Positions 9,283-19,846 are shown, numbered from the stretch's first letter. The stretch is DNA of 64,000 nucleotides from Bicyclus anynana (GCF_947172395.1 NC_069099.1:13955740-14019739), one strand, 5' to 3'. The notes: a model not told the origin generated them from the sequence alone. A program made the numbers and translations.

Positions 9283-10379
9283 CTTTCTATTTCTATGGTG
9301 GTGACCCATTTGGGTCACACACCTCACTATTAACTTATTTTAGCACCAGCTGTATTTATCCTAAGTTTTTCTATATGAAGTACTCGTATATTTTCATCTT
9401 ACTTTCCAGTGTCCCTTTTTTTTAACAATAAATATATTTTTTATAAAATAGTATGTATATCTTCAGCTAGCGATATGTGTACAACTGTAAAGAGAAGAGA
9501 CAGATGCAGAGGAGCGAGCTGATTCGATCAGCGGTAATGGCGGTCGGTGAATAATTGAACTCGGGGACATGCATTTTGCACATTTTATGATTCCATCCTA
9601 TGTACATTCGATCTATAACTACGATCCAGTTGGTAATTGGTAATACGTAATTTACCTATGATCCAGTTGGTAACTCGTTCGATTGCGGTTTGTGAAGTTT
9701 CAGGTTTAAAATCTGGCTAAGTTGGCTGAAATGTTAGGTCATTAGATGACTGAAAATAGATGCTGTTTTAAAGTTTTACTAGCGTGCGCCGAAAACTTTT
9801 GTTGGGTATATTGTCCTTAAGAGTGTGCAATATGTAATTTGGTGGTTACAAAATTACGTTCGGTGGTTTGGTGGTTCTGGATCTCAGATTCTGGAAAAGT
9901 TAGGAGCCTGATATTTGGGTAAATGATATTTCAAAGTGTTAGCTTCGTTATGACTATACAAAATACACAATTTGTAAAACTTTTCTCGATAGTTTATTTT
10001 TTTGAAAAATACATGTTTTGCTCACATTTTGCTTTCAATCTCAGGAAAAGCAAACTTATTTTCCTAAATTTTTGTTTTGTATAGAAAATTAGGTATATAT
10101 CTTGAACATGGCCATTTTGTTTATCGTTATTTTGTTTAATTTACTTTAGTTGCAATTAAATAAAAATGGTTTTGGCGCTCACGTCATAAAATTTGTGTCG
10201 CGCGTCAATCTACGCTCCGTGCTTTTCACTCACGTGAAATTCATAATTCGGCATCTCGTTTGCGCTTCAAATTTTATCCATATCGTACCGACGCGCTGCG
10301 CGCTCTTAAATTAAAACAATGTTTTTGCGGTAAAAATGCAGTAGTCACTCTGTTTTGACTGGCATTACATGACCTAAAG
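9283..10379. other. Unique DNA with one palindrome and a short direct repeat
   Basis: Contains the palindrome at 9301-9318 and two copies of GATCCAGTTGGTAA about 40 bp apart near 9625-9675. The segment 10160-10320 is richer in CpG (GCGCTCACGTC, GACGCGCTGCGCGC). No gene. Confidence 0.4.
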
Positions 10380-10512
10380 AGCCGTGATAGCCTTGTGGAT
10401 ATGATCTCTGCCTCTGATTCCGTAGGTGCGGTTTCAAATCCGGTCCGGGGCATGCACCTAAAAAATATCATGTGTCTCAAACGGTGAAGGAAAACATCGT
10501 GAGTTAACATCA
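10380..10512 (+). mobile_element. SINE-B, 3'-truncated
   Basis: tRNA-like head GCCGTGATAGCC...GTGGATATGA with a B-box-like GGTTTCAAATCC, then the body TCAAACGGTGAAGGAAAAC up to about 10512. The 3' half and the (ATG)n tail are missing. Confidence 0.8.
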
Positions 10513-10685
10513 GTTTTCTTTAGAGTCAGTAAGAAATGGATTTTTGTAAATTTAAACTTAAGTTTTCAACGTTTTAAGTGGAAAATGAGATGAATTTTAT
10601 TTAAGTCTAGATTTTGAACTTACAAAAATCTGTGATTTCCACGCGAAAGCCATGGACTTATGCACGTATCAACGTACGTACGTAA

Positions 10686-10867
10686 TCTACACTAATTTTA
10701 TAAAGAGGAAATATTTGTTTGTTTGTTGGTTTCTTTGCATTGCTCCGAAACTGCTGAACCGATTTAAAAACATCTTTTACTGTTGGGAATTTTAACTATC
10801 CCTGGGTGCTAGGTGTAAGCTATATTTTCATCCCCGTAATGAAAAAAAACCGCATGGCGTCTGCTAG
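10686..10867 (+). mobile_element. Helitron-like element, near full length
   Basis: Begins TCTACACTAATTTTATAAAG after an A and ends GGCGTCTGCTAG before a T. About 180 bp, non-coding. Closer to the 'AAAGAGGAAA' subtype at 7674 than to the 'AAGCTGAAGAG' subtype at 24090. Confidence 0.75.
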
Positions 10868-11544
10868 TATTAAGTATACTTTATTTTCGCTGTGAAACTT
10901 TTAAGTATTGTTAATATTCTTTCAAAAGACCGCCGAAGTTTACAAAGCCGCCATTCAACTTTGCAACCGCTACTACATTATAAGGTATTTAACAATGTTT
11001 CCCACACGAGATCAAAGACGCGCATCGATCAAAGTTAATACGACTCACCCACTCACCCAAATACGAGTTATGGGTAATAAATTGCAAGGAATAGTTGACC
11101 CCAATACCTGAAATAATACCACAAACCGTGTTTGGACTTCGGAGACAATACCTACAATAGACCCTTACCCTACCAAACTAAATCTGCGTTTGAAATATAT
11201 TTTTACATGCAAACACCAACTTTACATCCTAAGTATTAAAGATGTAGAGATATTTTACCGCGGTCGATTAGTCTTGGTATTTGGACAATGTTTTTGGTGT
11301 ATTTGCAATTGTTTAACTTCGTGGGAATATGAAGACGGTGAGGTTTTAAAAGGCTTTTGTATTGACCGCTGGTTTATCATGTAGTATTTAGTGGCGTTGG
11401 TGTATAGTGGACAGATAAGATTTGATATTGTTGATAGATATTTATTGTTACTTAGTACCTAGTAGTTCATCGATCCATTAGTTTGTGATATGAATATATA
11501 AATATGATATGATAATATGAAAAATGTAATCCCCCTTACACCCC
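10868..11544. other. Unique DNA, no gene seen
   Basis: Open frames of 64-67 codons occur here but have no recognisable domain. Nothing else noted. Confidence 0.35.
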
Positions 11545-11893
11545 ATCTTTTCGTCCGAAAGGCTCAAAGTCACTCAGCGGGTGATGGAGCGAGCTATGCT
11601 TGGTGTTTCTTTGCGTGATCGAATCAGGAATGAGGAGACCCGCAGACGAACCAAAGTCACTGACAAAGCTCAGCGAATCGCGATGCTGAAGTGGCAATGG
11701 GCGGGCCACATAGTTCAAAGAGCTGATGGACGTTGGGGTCCCAAGGCGCTGGAATGGCGACCCCGCACCGGAAAGCGCAGTGTTGGGCGACCCCCTACTA
11801 GGTGGACCGAGGATATCAAGCGGGTTGCTGGGAGCCGCTGGATGCTGGCGGCCTATGTCCAGCAGTGGACGTCAATATCGGCTGATAAGGTAA
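11545..11893 (+). pseudogene. RTE-clade LINE, ORF 3' end
   Basis: C-terminal coding fragment of an RTE-type LINE. One frame stays open from about 11557 to the TAG near 11898 and reads the family signatures RLKVTQR, MERAMLGVSLRDRI, KWQWAGHIV, RWGPKALEWRPRTGKRSVGR and PPTRWTEDI. About ten codons are missing between RWMLAA and YVQQWTS compared with family copies such as 14752-15240. No reverse-transcriptase core, so this is a dead 5'-truncated insertion. It has no upstream promoter and no host function is implied. Confidence 0.85.
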
Positions 11894-11966
11894 GGTAGGT
11901 AATTTGAAAAATAAATAAAAAAGCATTTATTTAAATACATTACATTGTTTCCTTAAAACTAATACA

Positions 11967-12116
11967 TTAAGCCTCTCCAATAACTCTTCGGAGCTTTCTG
12001 TTTCCGGCTGTACGCATCCAAACCGACTGCTTATATTTTGTGAGAAGACTTCTTTCTTTGTCCTTGTGATATCTCCGTTTTCTTTTTTGCTGCTCATAAC
12101 TTGCCCCGTAACTCAT
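11967..12116 (-). CDS. Small basic ORF, unrecognised
   Basis: ATG at 12116-12114, TAA at 11969-11967, 49 codons. The product would be strongly basic, with a KRKRR cluster near residue 11 and KLRR near 41, and with Tyr and Trp content that looks more protein-like than usual for AT-rich DNA. No domain recognised and no supporting promoter or splice evidence. It may be the tail of a decayed mobile-element protein or chance. Confidence 0.15.
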   Translation of the reverse strand: MSYGASYEQQKRKRRYHKDKERSLLTKYKQSVWMRTAGNRKLRRVIGEA

Positions 12117-12199
12117 AATTATTTCACCTGGCACCTACTAAGAACTTTAAAAACTAAAATTTTAATTTTAATTAAATTAAATTTACTTGTAAAAAATTC

Positions 12200-12296
12200 A
12201 TGCCAGTTCTTCTCAGCAGAAGCTGCCTACTCAAACTTAACGTTTTAAAAGTGCTTGTAAAGTAAGCCTACTTGAAATTATTGAATTTTGTTTTTT
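12200..12296 (+). repeat. Dispersed repeat tail (GTAAGCCTACTTGAA type)
   Basis: Contains CAGAAGCTGCCTACTC and GTGCTTGTAAAGTAAGCCTA. The same tail recurs at 42660-42690 (plus) and, reversed, at 38815-38872 and 56432-56492. It is a common 3' end in lepidopteran DNA; I cannot say which element carries it. Confidence 0.5.
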
Positions 12297-12551
12297 TAAA
12301 TAGCGAAAGTATCAAGACTATTGTCACCGCAGTACAGTGCGCAAGCGCCGCCTGCGTGCATCGCGCGCTATTGTTCACGTGCTCACGGAGAGGTGATATA
12401 TGGCCTTACAACGTACCGGGAAAGTGCTACTCTATCTACTACTACTACTCTACGTAAGTATACTTGAGTATAGTACACTATATTAGTCGTTAGTAACACT
12501 AATAAGAACTTAGATCCAGTAGTTAGCCTTAGCGGATAATTAGAGTTGTAG

Positions 12552-12731
12552 TTTTTTTTAAGCCTTCAAGTTAGCCCATGACTACAATCTCACCTGATGG
12601 TAAATGATGATGCAATCTTAGATGGAAGCGGGCTAACTTGATACGAGGAGGATGAAATCCACACCCCTTTCTGTTTCTACACGACATCGTATCGGAACGC
12701 TAAATCACTTGGCGGTATGTCTTTGTTGGTA
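12552..12731 (-). mobile_element. SINE-A, 5'-truncated
   Basis: Tail and 3' body only (poly-T at 12552-12559, then TAGCCCATGACTACAATCTC). It abuts an RTE stub at about 12733 with no unique spacer. Confidence 0.8.
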
Positions 12732-12732
12732 A

Positions 12733-13216
12733 GTTAAGTTGAAAGCCCCTATGGGCATAGGTGATGGACCTACGGCTCATAGACTTGGTCGCTTACTATA
12801 GGCCTCATAAGATGGCTCAAAGTCACTCAACGACCGATGGAGCGAGCTATGCTTGGAGTTTCTGTGGTTGATCGAATCAGAAATGAGGAGATTTGCTGAA
12901 TAATCAAAGTCACTGACATAGCTCGGCAAGTCGCGAAGTTGAAGTGGCAATGTGCACATAGTTCGAAGAGTCGATGGACGTTGGGGTCCCATGGTGCTGG
13001 AATGACGACCCCGCCACGGAAAACGCAGTGTTGGTCGACCCCCCACTAGGTGTACTGAGAACATCAAGCGGGTTGCAGGGAGCCGCTGGATGCTGGCGGC
13101 TCGAACCTTCGTGTTTGGAAGTCTATACAAGAGGCCTATGTTTAGCAATGGACGTCCATCGGCTGTTTATAATGATGATGACGATGATGGACGTTCATGG
13201 GCTGATGTGATGATGC
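12733..13216 (+). pseudogene. RTE-clade LINE 3' stub with stops
   Basis: Recognisable in broken frames: GGTCGCTTACTATAGGCCTC, GGAGCGAGCTATGCTTGGAG, TCGACCCCCCACTAGGTG, then GACGTCCATCGGCTG and an imperfect (ATG)n tail at 13168-13190. At least one in-frame stop and several indels relative to 11545-11893. Non-functional. Confidence 0.75.
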
Positions 13217-14264
13217 CTATCTAAATAAAGGTCTCTGCATTTTACAAAATTAATTGAGTCTAATAACACTGGATGGAATTCACTGGGTCGTACGTCGAAC
13301 AGTCTCATTGAGATGAGTTCGAACAATCGCACAAAGTGAGTCGAGTGATCGTGCCGCCATGTTTTTCATTACCCTCCCCTTCGTCACCCCTGTCTAACTG
13401 CGAGTCTTTTGTCTTTTAACCACTGTGTCTAATGTGTTCTTATTATGGACAATGCAATAGATACTTCAGCGAGTTGCGTTGATAAGGTTGAACCTGACAA
13501 ATTGCGGCGTTTGAAAATTTTGTAATAAGCTATAGTTTTTCAACGCACCTTTAGGAAAATTTCCATTGTCTTCTTAATAAAATATTTAGAAGTATGTCTA
13601 GTTATTGATAAAACTTGACTCATCAATGCACAGCCGAAACTACTGGAGCAATATTAAAAATATTAAACATTTATACCAACAGTTTTATTAACGGTAGCAC
13701 TATCTGCCGTGTTTTGATAATGCACATCATACTGCTGAGTTGAGTCCTTCTGGGATTTCGTCATGCTAGTTGTAATGAAATTTGATTCTTTATAGACATT
13801 TTTCTTTTCTTTCCCATTTTGTGAGCTTATGTCAAAATTTTATTAAAGAATCTCGAAAGTCGCAGCAGCGTGTTGGGTCTAAGCTCTATATCCTCTCTTC
13901 TTTGAGGAGCGCAATAAATGATACAGGCCGTTAAAATAGTAATGATTATTATAAGATTTTTTGTAAGCTTGTATTCGAGACATAAAATGAACAATTAATT
14001 TAGTGTTGAATCTCACTGCCTTAACAAGAACTTGAACTCTGAAAATAAAGTTTTCCCCACGATTAGTAAGGAGTTGAAAATAAGAGTTTTGTTATGGAGG
14101 CATTGTGGCGAAGGTTCTTTAATATCGCCCCGCCGTCTGCACCCTGCCCGTATTAGCTTTGTCATTCTTTATTTTTACCTTGTGAGTACTTTGTACTTTA
14201 TTAACTGATATTTTGTTAGGTTCACGATGAGAATTTAGTACTTTATTAACTGCTATTTGTTAAA
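13217..14264. other. Mostly unique DNA
   Basis: Holds a SINE-C tail (13853-13935). From 14158 to 14255 there is a local repetition of TAGTACTTTATTAACTG that recurs at 15244-15262. No gene. Confidence 0.4.
13853..13935 (+). mobile_element. SINE-C tail fragment
   Basis: GCAGCAGCGTGTTGGGTCTA followed by TATCCTCTCTTCTTTGAGGA matches the 3' part of the SINE-C copies at 42705 and 54498. The head is absent. Confidence 0.45.
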
Positions 14265-14575
14265 TGGCGCAGTGGTATGCGCGGTGGATTTACAAGACGG
14301 AGGTCCTGGATTCGATCCCCGGCTGGACCGATTGAGGTTTTTCTTAATTGGTCCAGGTCTGGCTGTTGTTAGGCGCGGCCGTGGCTAGTTACTAGCCTAC
14401 CGACAAAGACGTACCGCCAAGCGATTTAGTGTTCCGGTACGATGTCGTGTAGAGACCGAAAGGTGTGTGGATTTTCATACTCCTCCTAACAAGTTAGTCC
14501 GCTTCCATCTTGGATTGCATCATCACTTACCATCATGTGAGATTGTAGTCAACTTGTGAATAATTAAAAAAAAAA
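14265..14575 (+). mobile_element. SINE-A, nearly full length
   Basis: Starts at TGGCGCAGTGGTATGCGC (the first ~10 bases of the head are missing), has an intact B-box GATTCGATCCCC, and ends in poly-A at 14565-14575. Confidence 0.88.
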
Positions 14576-14584
14576 GTTGGCGAC

Positions 14585-14715
14585 ATATATGGCACTGTTG
14601 GGTATAAAAGAAGAAGTCCTGGGTACGATACCCAGGTCGAGTCAATTTAGGTTCTTGATTCGTATTTGCGGTCCTGTGTAAATATGTGCTATGTGTAATA
14701 GCTTTGTTATTTTCT
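14585..14715 (+). mobile_element. Possible tRNA-derived SINE fragment
   Basis: A B-box-like GGGTACGATACCC inside GTCCTGGGTACGATACCCAG lies about 40 bp into the segment. No second copy supports it strongly, and it may belong to a local duplication. Confidence 0.3.
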
Positions 14716-14751
14716 ATTTTTACCATGTGAGTACTCAGTTCAAGAATCCAG

Positions 14752-15240
14752 TTCGGCTGGGCAGTACGTAAAATTCCGCGAAATCTTTACGTCCAAAATT
14801 CGACGAAAGTATTCGAACAGTGCATGTTGCCAGTGATGACCTACGTATCCGAGACTTGGTCGCTAACTATGGGCCTTATTAAAAGGCTCAAAGTCACTCA
14901 GCGGGCGATGGACCGAGCTATGCTTGGAGTTTCTCTGCGTGATCGAATCAGAAATTAGAAGCTCCACAGACGAACCAAAGTCACTGTCATAGCTCAGCGA
15001 GTCGCGAAGCTGAAGTGTCAATGGGCAGTCCACATAGTTCGAAGAGCCGATGGACGTTGGGGTCCCCGCATCGGAAATCGTATAGTGGTTGTTCGACCCC
15101 CCACTAGGTGGACCGAGGATATCAAGCGGGTTGTAGGGAGCCGCTGGATGCTTGCGGCTCGAGACTGTTGTGCTTGGAAGTCCATGCAAAAGGTTTATAT
15201 CCAGCAGTAGTCGTCCATCGGCTGTTAATAATGCTAATGA
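14752..15240 (+). pseudogene. RTE-clade LINE 3' stub
   Basis: Longest version of the older RTE subtype here. In a frame shifted by small indels it reads FEQCMLPVMTYVSETWSL, then RLKVTQRAM, MLGVSLRDRI, a stop, KVTVIAQRVAKL, RWTEDIKRV, SRWMLAARD. It ends in AATGCTAATGATAATTA, a decayed (ATG)n tail. Stops and frameshifts make it inert. Confidence 0.8.
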
Positions 15241-15766
15241 TAATTACTCAGTACTTTATTAACAAATAATATTTTCAAGTAGACCGTTGTGGTTGGAAGT
15301 CCATGTCCTACAACTGAGTGGTCCTGGTTTGATTCCGAGTTAGAGGAAATTTAGTTGGTTTATATAGTTGCAGTGTTTAAATGTGTGCAAGCATTATAGG
15401 GTCGAAAGATTTTTTCACCACAAACGTGGTGGTGTGTTTTTTTTTATTCAGCGATAAATCTACTAGTTCTATGATATGAGCAGGTACTTACTTTTATAAA
15501 ATTAGGTAGGTCTGGCACCTGCGGTCCCTACTCGTATTCGCTAATTAAAATGTAAAAACCCCGCGTGATGGATCGCGTCCGAGCGTTAATGAATGGCTTT
15601 GTTTGTGTAAATGCTTCACCGCGTACGCCACACACTCCAACCCTAGAGCAGAGGTTCTCAACCTGGGCGATAGTCTCCTTTTGGGCGCTTGGGACTTTTA
15701 AGTGAGCAAGGAAGATTTAGGGAAAATAGAAGACGAGATATGCGTTGCGTTATGTCAGATTAATGA
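15241..15766. other. Mixed unique and degraded SINE-like DNA
   Basis: A B-box-like GGTTTGATTCC at 15328-15338 hints at another old tRNA-derived insertion. Otherwise nothing recognisable. Confidence 0.3.
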
Positions 15767-15872
15767 AGCCTCCATAGTTTAACGGTAAAGGTAATCACGC
15801 CAAGAGGTCATTTAGGTATTATTGTCATACCCACTCCTAGCACAATTTTACCGACTAGCTGGAGTAAAACAT
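15767..15872 (+). mobile_element. SINE-D, decayed
   Basis: GCCTCCATAGTTTAACGGTAA followed by CATACCCACTCCTA and GACTAGCTGGAGTAAA parallels the better copy on the minus strand at 55133-55292. Confidence 0.5.
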
Positions 15873-15885
15873 TACCTTAACTTAC

Positions 15886-16012
15886 CTTATCAGCCGAACT
15901 ATGTGGCCTGCCCATTGCCACTTCAGCTTCGCGACTCACTAAGCTATGCCAGTGACTTTAGTGACATAGCTCGCTCTATCGCCCGCTGAGTGACTTTGAG
16001 CCTTAATTTGAG
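15886..16012 (-). pseudogene. RTE-clade LINE 3' fragment, internally deleted
   Basis: The minus strand gives AGGCTCAAAGTCACTCAGCG, then GGCATAGCTTAGTGAGTCGC and GGCAATGGGCAGGCCACATA. Short pieces of the same coding region as 14752-15240. Confidence 0.7.
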
Positions 16013-16221
16013 CCAATATTTTTTTTTTAAAAATCAAGGCCTATAATAAACTAAAGTAAAGCAGTTGTGTATATAATATTGCAGTAGTGGATTCCATTAC
16101 ATAAAATTAGATCTTATTAAAATAGTTATGGTTAAAATAAAAATAATGTAAAAGGAAAATACGGGCTCTAGAAGAAAGAAGACGTCAATACTATAAAAAG
16201 GAAAGATTTTAGTTTGCATTA

Positions 16222-16369
16222 ACTACTACTCTGCTCTGTAACTATTTGATCGATTTGATTTTTTTTTCACCATTAGATTCCTACATTACCCTTGATGAAC
16301 ATATTAATTTATTCCAGTATTCCCATGGGAACGGGAACTACGCGAGTGTAACCGTGTGGTGTCTGCTAG
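16222..16369 (+). mobile_element. Helitron-like element, 5'-truncated
   Basis: Ends ATGGGAACGGGAACTACGCG...GTGTCTGCTAG (CTAG 16366-16369) before a T. The 5' TCTATAC end is not found and the left border is approximate. Confidence 0.6.
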
Positions 16370-16587
16370 TCTTTTATAAGACCATAATAAATTCTGACAT
16401 TCGAATAAAGAAATATTCTCAAAGGGTCCAGTGGGCCAAATAAGTTAAAAGCGCTTTTAACGCGTTTTCCATCAGATATTTTCGGATGTTAACCTGAAAG
16501 GAAAAAAGTTGGGCGGTTTATTTGATAAACTTGTTCCCTATTATGTGCTAAGGTTCATTCATACAGCCGTTAAACCAACCAGGGTGA

Positions 16588-16662
16588 TCACTGGTGTGCA
16601 CAAGGTTCTTAACTAGGTAAAGGGTAGGCATTATCTCGTACATAGTGTAGAAAATTATATTG
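16588..16662 (+). mobile_element. MITE-2 left part
   Basis: CACTGGTGTGCACAAGGTTCTTAACTAGG-like start matches the left end of the hAT-type MITE at 54581-54710. The right end is absent. Confidence 0.4.
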
Positions 16663-16663
16663 A

Positions 16664-16695
16664 CGTGGCGTGGCGTGGCGTGGCGTGGCGTGGCG
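16664..16695 (+). repeat. (GTGGC)n pentanucleotide repeat
   Basis: About six tandem GTGGC units ending exactly where SINE-A begins. The SINE head itself contains CCGTGGCGC, so the repeat probably grew from the SINE 5' end. Confidence 0.85.
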
Positions 16696-17003
16696 TGACG
16701 CCTCCGTGGCGCAGTGGTATGCGCAGTGGATTTACAAGACCGAGGTCCTGCGTTCGATCCCCGGCTGTGCCTATTAAGGGGTTTTCTTAATCGACCCAAG
16801 TCTGGCTGGTGGGAGGCTTTGGCCGTGGCAGTGGCTAGTTACCACCCTACCGGCAAAGACGTACCGCCAAGCGATTTAGCGTTCCGGTACAATGCCATGT
16901 AGAAACCTAAAGGGGGGTGGATTTTCATCTTATCATCATCACTTACCATCAGGTGAGATTGTAGCCAAGGGCTAACTTGTAAAGAATATTTTAAAAAAAT
17001 AAT
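16696..17003 (+). mobile_element. SINE-A, full length with a small internal deletion
   Basis: Head TGACGCCTCCGTGGCGCAG, B-box GCGTTCGATCCCC, terminal TGTAAAGAATATTTTAAAA. About 25 bp (the region of the lost CTAACAAGTTAGCCCGC) is missing in the 3' body near 16930. Confidence 0.88.
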
Positions 17004-17589
17004 CCTTCCCCAGTTTCGTAATGGAGTCTGTATGGTCTTTTTTTACGTATATGAAGTAAACGCTGTTGGTTGGTAAGCTGTCATTCGCACAAGAGTTTTT
17101 TAACGGACGTTATATAAGCGTTCAAATACAACAAATGCATTCAAATGACGGCGTTTTTAAAACACGATGCATTTTTATCGAGCAGTGTTGTATTTTCAAT
17201 TTTGGACGTTGGAAATAGACCATATTGAAAACTTCATACTTACGCTACGTCCGCCAACGCTAGGTTTTAACGCATCGCTTTTTGAACTCTCGTGCGTATG
17301 GGGTCTTAATCTTAGAACGAATAGTGTGTTACAGAGTTATGTTTTAGTAGTAGTTGTAGAGCTTTTTGTGACACAGCTCGTCGGGGGAAGATCTACGATA
17401 CTTGTCAGAGTGTAACATGCATTAGGTATTGCTACTTATAGGCGATGACATCCACTTCCCATTAGAGTCACTTGCTTGATCCATCAGCTAAACATCTTAA
17501 TAATTATTATTTTCAGCCCATATTAAAATTTGCAGTGGGTTGCAGTTTTCAGTTTCAGTATTCTTTCACTGTGGCGATTTAGAAGTTTT
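17004..17589. other. Unique DNA, no gene seen
   Basis: An 82-codon frame at 17167-17415 has no domain and no splice context. Treated as chance. Confidence 0.35.
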
Positions 17590-17707
17590 GTTTTATTTTT
17601 TACAAGTTAGCCTTTGACTACACTCTCACCTGATGGTAAATGATGATGCTATTTAAGACGGAAGCGGGCTAATTTATTAGGAGGCTGGAGGAGGATGTAG
17701 ATCCACC
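17590..17707 (-). mobile_element. SINE-A 3' fragment
   Basis: Tail-proximal third only: AGCCTTTGACTACACTCTCA, then GGAAGCGGGCTAAT. Confidence 0.75.
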
Positions 17708-17904
17708 AAGCTGAAGGAATACGGAATACGGGCTTAGGTTGATATTGCTTGACTTTAGGCCATCGTCATCAAAGATCAGATCAGAGGCTAAAAAATTTAA
17801 TGGAACGGCTTAAAGTGCTCTCCTTGTAACACTAACAACTTCATAACACCGGGCTGAGAGTTTTTACTGATAACTTCACGAATAAAAGGAAAACTCAACA
17901 CAGG

Positions 17905-18118
17905 TCATCATCATCATTATCAACCCATATTCGGCTCACTGCTGAGATCAAGTCTCCTCTCAGAATGAAAGGAGTTAGGCCAACAGTCCACCACGCTGGT
18001 CCAATGCGGATTGACAGACTTCACACACGCAGATAATTAAGAAAACTCTCTGGAACGCAGGTTTTCTCACAATGTTTCTCCTTCACCGTTTGAGACAAGT
18101 GATATTTAATTTCTTAGA
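17905..18118 (-). mobile_element. SINE-B, tRNA head lost
   Basis: Begins with the (CAT)n complement of the (ATG)n tail, then AACCCATATTCGGCTCACTG, and runs through the body to TTTAATTTCTTAGA. The tRNA-like head is replaced by unrelated sequence after 18118. Confidence 0.8.
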
Positions 18119-18841
18119 GTTCTTTTGGAGTACCACAGCCCAAACCAGAACTTGAAACAAAGGCTTCTTCATTCGAAGCTTAGGCTACTGAACCAATGAC
18201 GCAGTTAGGTAAAGTTACCTTTATATTACACTGAGATAAAGAAATTACCTCCTTCATTGGGAACAGCCATTATAAACATCAGAAAGGGGAATAATAACTT
18301 GAACGTATTTGAATGAAAACCTCGAGATCGACCTAATTAAGCCGTATCCCGAAGTAGACGCCGTTATCTTTGAACTTACCTGCCTTTCAACAGATTTTCT
18401 ACCACCCACACATTTTCCTGACCCACCCCCAACACTGAAATCAACCCTATTTTATTAACACTATGGTTTACTTTCCGTTGTAATATTTTATAGGTGCAGA
18501 ATTTTAAGTCACGGAACCCGCCTTGGGAACATTAATAAGGAGAATTAAGATTAAAATGATATTAAATTTTGATATTGTGTTGTGTTCGGATTATTCTCAA
18601 GGAAATTTTAATATGGGCTTCTTTCAGCGCTTTGTTGCAGAGGGGTTAGTTGTTTGGCTGAAAAGACGTAGAATGGATACTTTTTGACTTCTTTAGCTAC
18701 ATACTAACATAATAAGTGTTGTTTGTAATCTCGCTAAAACATAAAATAAATGTTTTTTATTTGTTTTGTCTTATACCACAGATTAAGAATAATAGGCAGT
18801 AATAATTAGTTGGACAAGATATTTTAAATTTTTTACTTATC
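18119..18841. other. Unique AT-rich DNA
   Basis: No gene or repeat recognised. Confidence 0.35.
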
Positions 18842-19130
18842 GTGCATCATCATCATCATCATCATCTCCTTTCCCTTATCCCACTTAAGTGGGGTCGGAA
18901 AAATAAGTCAATCTTTTCCATGTGTTTCTATTGCTCGTCAACTCATCCTCCACTCCCTGTATACACATGTCGTCTTTCACACACTCCAACCATCTCTTCT
19001 TTGGCATTCCTCTCCTCTTATGTCCTTCCACTTGCAAATTCAACATTTTTCTAGTAATATAAATTTCCTCCCTACGCAATACAATGGCATACCAAGCTAA
19101 CCTTATAATCCTCAATCTGTCACTGCATAC
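18842..19130 (-). pseudogene. RTE-clade LINE 3' stub, second subtype
   Basis: A 76-codon minus frame at 19115-18885 reads a different RTE C-terminus: LRREE, VEGHKRRGMPKKRWLECV, KDDMCIQGV, NRNTWKRLTYFSDPT, then a stop. A (CAT)n run at 18844-18865 is the complement of the (ATG)n tail. The KRRGxPKKRW motif separates this subtype from the RPPTRWTEDI subtype elsewhere in the window. Confidence 0.8.
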
Positions 19131-19633
19131 CCTAGTTAAAAACCTTATGGACGCAACTGAGTGCTATTGTATATATCTAAACAGATAAACATTTAAAAAC
19201 AAAGTTTAACAAGACAATGTAATCATTAAAACTCATAATAAAATCTACGGAAAATATTCTCCCATTCAGATCACGAAAACCGGGTCATGCTCCAATCTTA
19301 CAAGTCCGATCACAACTTCAAACCACAATAATAGATAACTAGACCGTCAAACTCCATTTTTCTGTGGCGACATAGTTTGAATAATTAATTCCTAGGGGTC
19401 ACTCCCCCCTCCTCCCGATAGCGGCTCATCAAGTCCCATTGAGAGGGCTTTTTGTAAACTCCGCGCGGGTCCTCACTTTGAAAAGACTTTCGATTAGTTC
19501 CACGGACTTTTTGATAATTCGATTGTTAAAGTTGAGTGACCTAGTAAGAGCTTGCGTGTTTACATTGTTTAAGTTATGAAGACATTTTAAATAATTGTAT
19601 TATTATTTTGTAGTTTGAAAATCGTATTTATTA
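19131..19633. other. Unique DNA, no gene seen
   Basis: Includes a GC-richer patch at 19390-19490 (CACTCCCCCCTCCTCCC). No frame of interest. Confidence 0.35.
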
Positions 19634-19846
19634 CTTTTTTTTTATTCTTTACAAGTTAGCCCTTGAGTACATTGTCACCTGATGGTAAGTGATGATGCAG
19701 TCTAAGATGGAAGCAGGCTAACTTGTTAGGAGGACGATGAAAAGCCACACTCCTTTTTGATGTTCTAAATCGCTTGGCGGTACGTCTTTGTCGGTAGGGT
19801 GGTAACTAGCCACGGCCGAAGCCTCCGATCAGCCAAAAATGTACTT
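19634..19846 (-). mobile_element. SINE-A lacking the tRNA head, alternative 5' sequence
   Basis: Body and tail as in SINE-A, with an internal gap after CACACTCCTTTT. The 5' edge at GATCAGCC continues as AAAAATGTACTTTACTT, nearly the same extension as in the copy ending at 7972. Confidence 0.78.

Larger units (their letters stand above)
11894..12551. other. AT-rich gap with a small ORF and a repeat tail
   Basis: Holds a 49-codon minus-strand frame (11967-12116), a dispersed repeat tail (12200-12296) and a (CTA)n run near 12436-12450. Confidence 0.35.

Noticed and set aside
11581..11898. 105-codon frame considered as a host gene
   Set aside because: Carries the RTE 3'-end signatures seen in several other broken copies in the window.
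18842..18866. (CAT)n run coding His repeats
   Set aside because: It is the complement of the (ATG)n tail of a minus-strand RTE stub, not coding.
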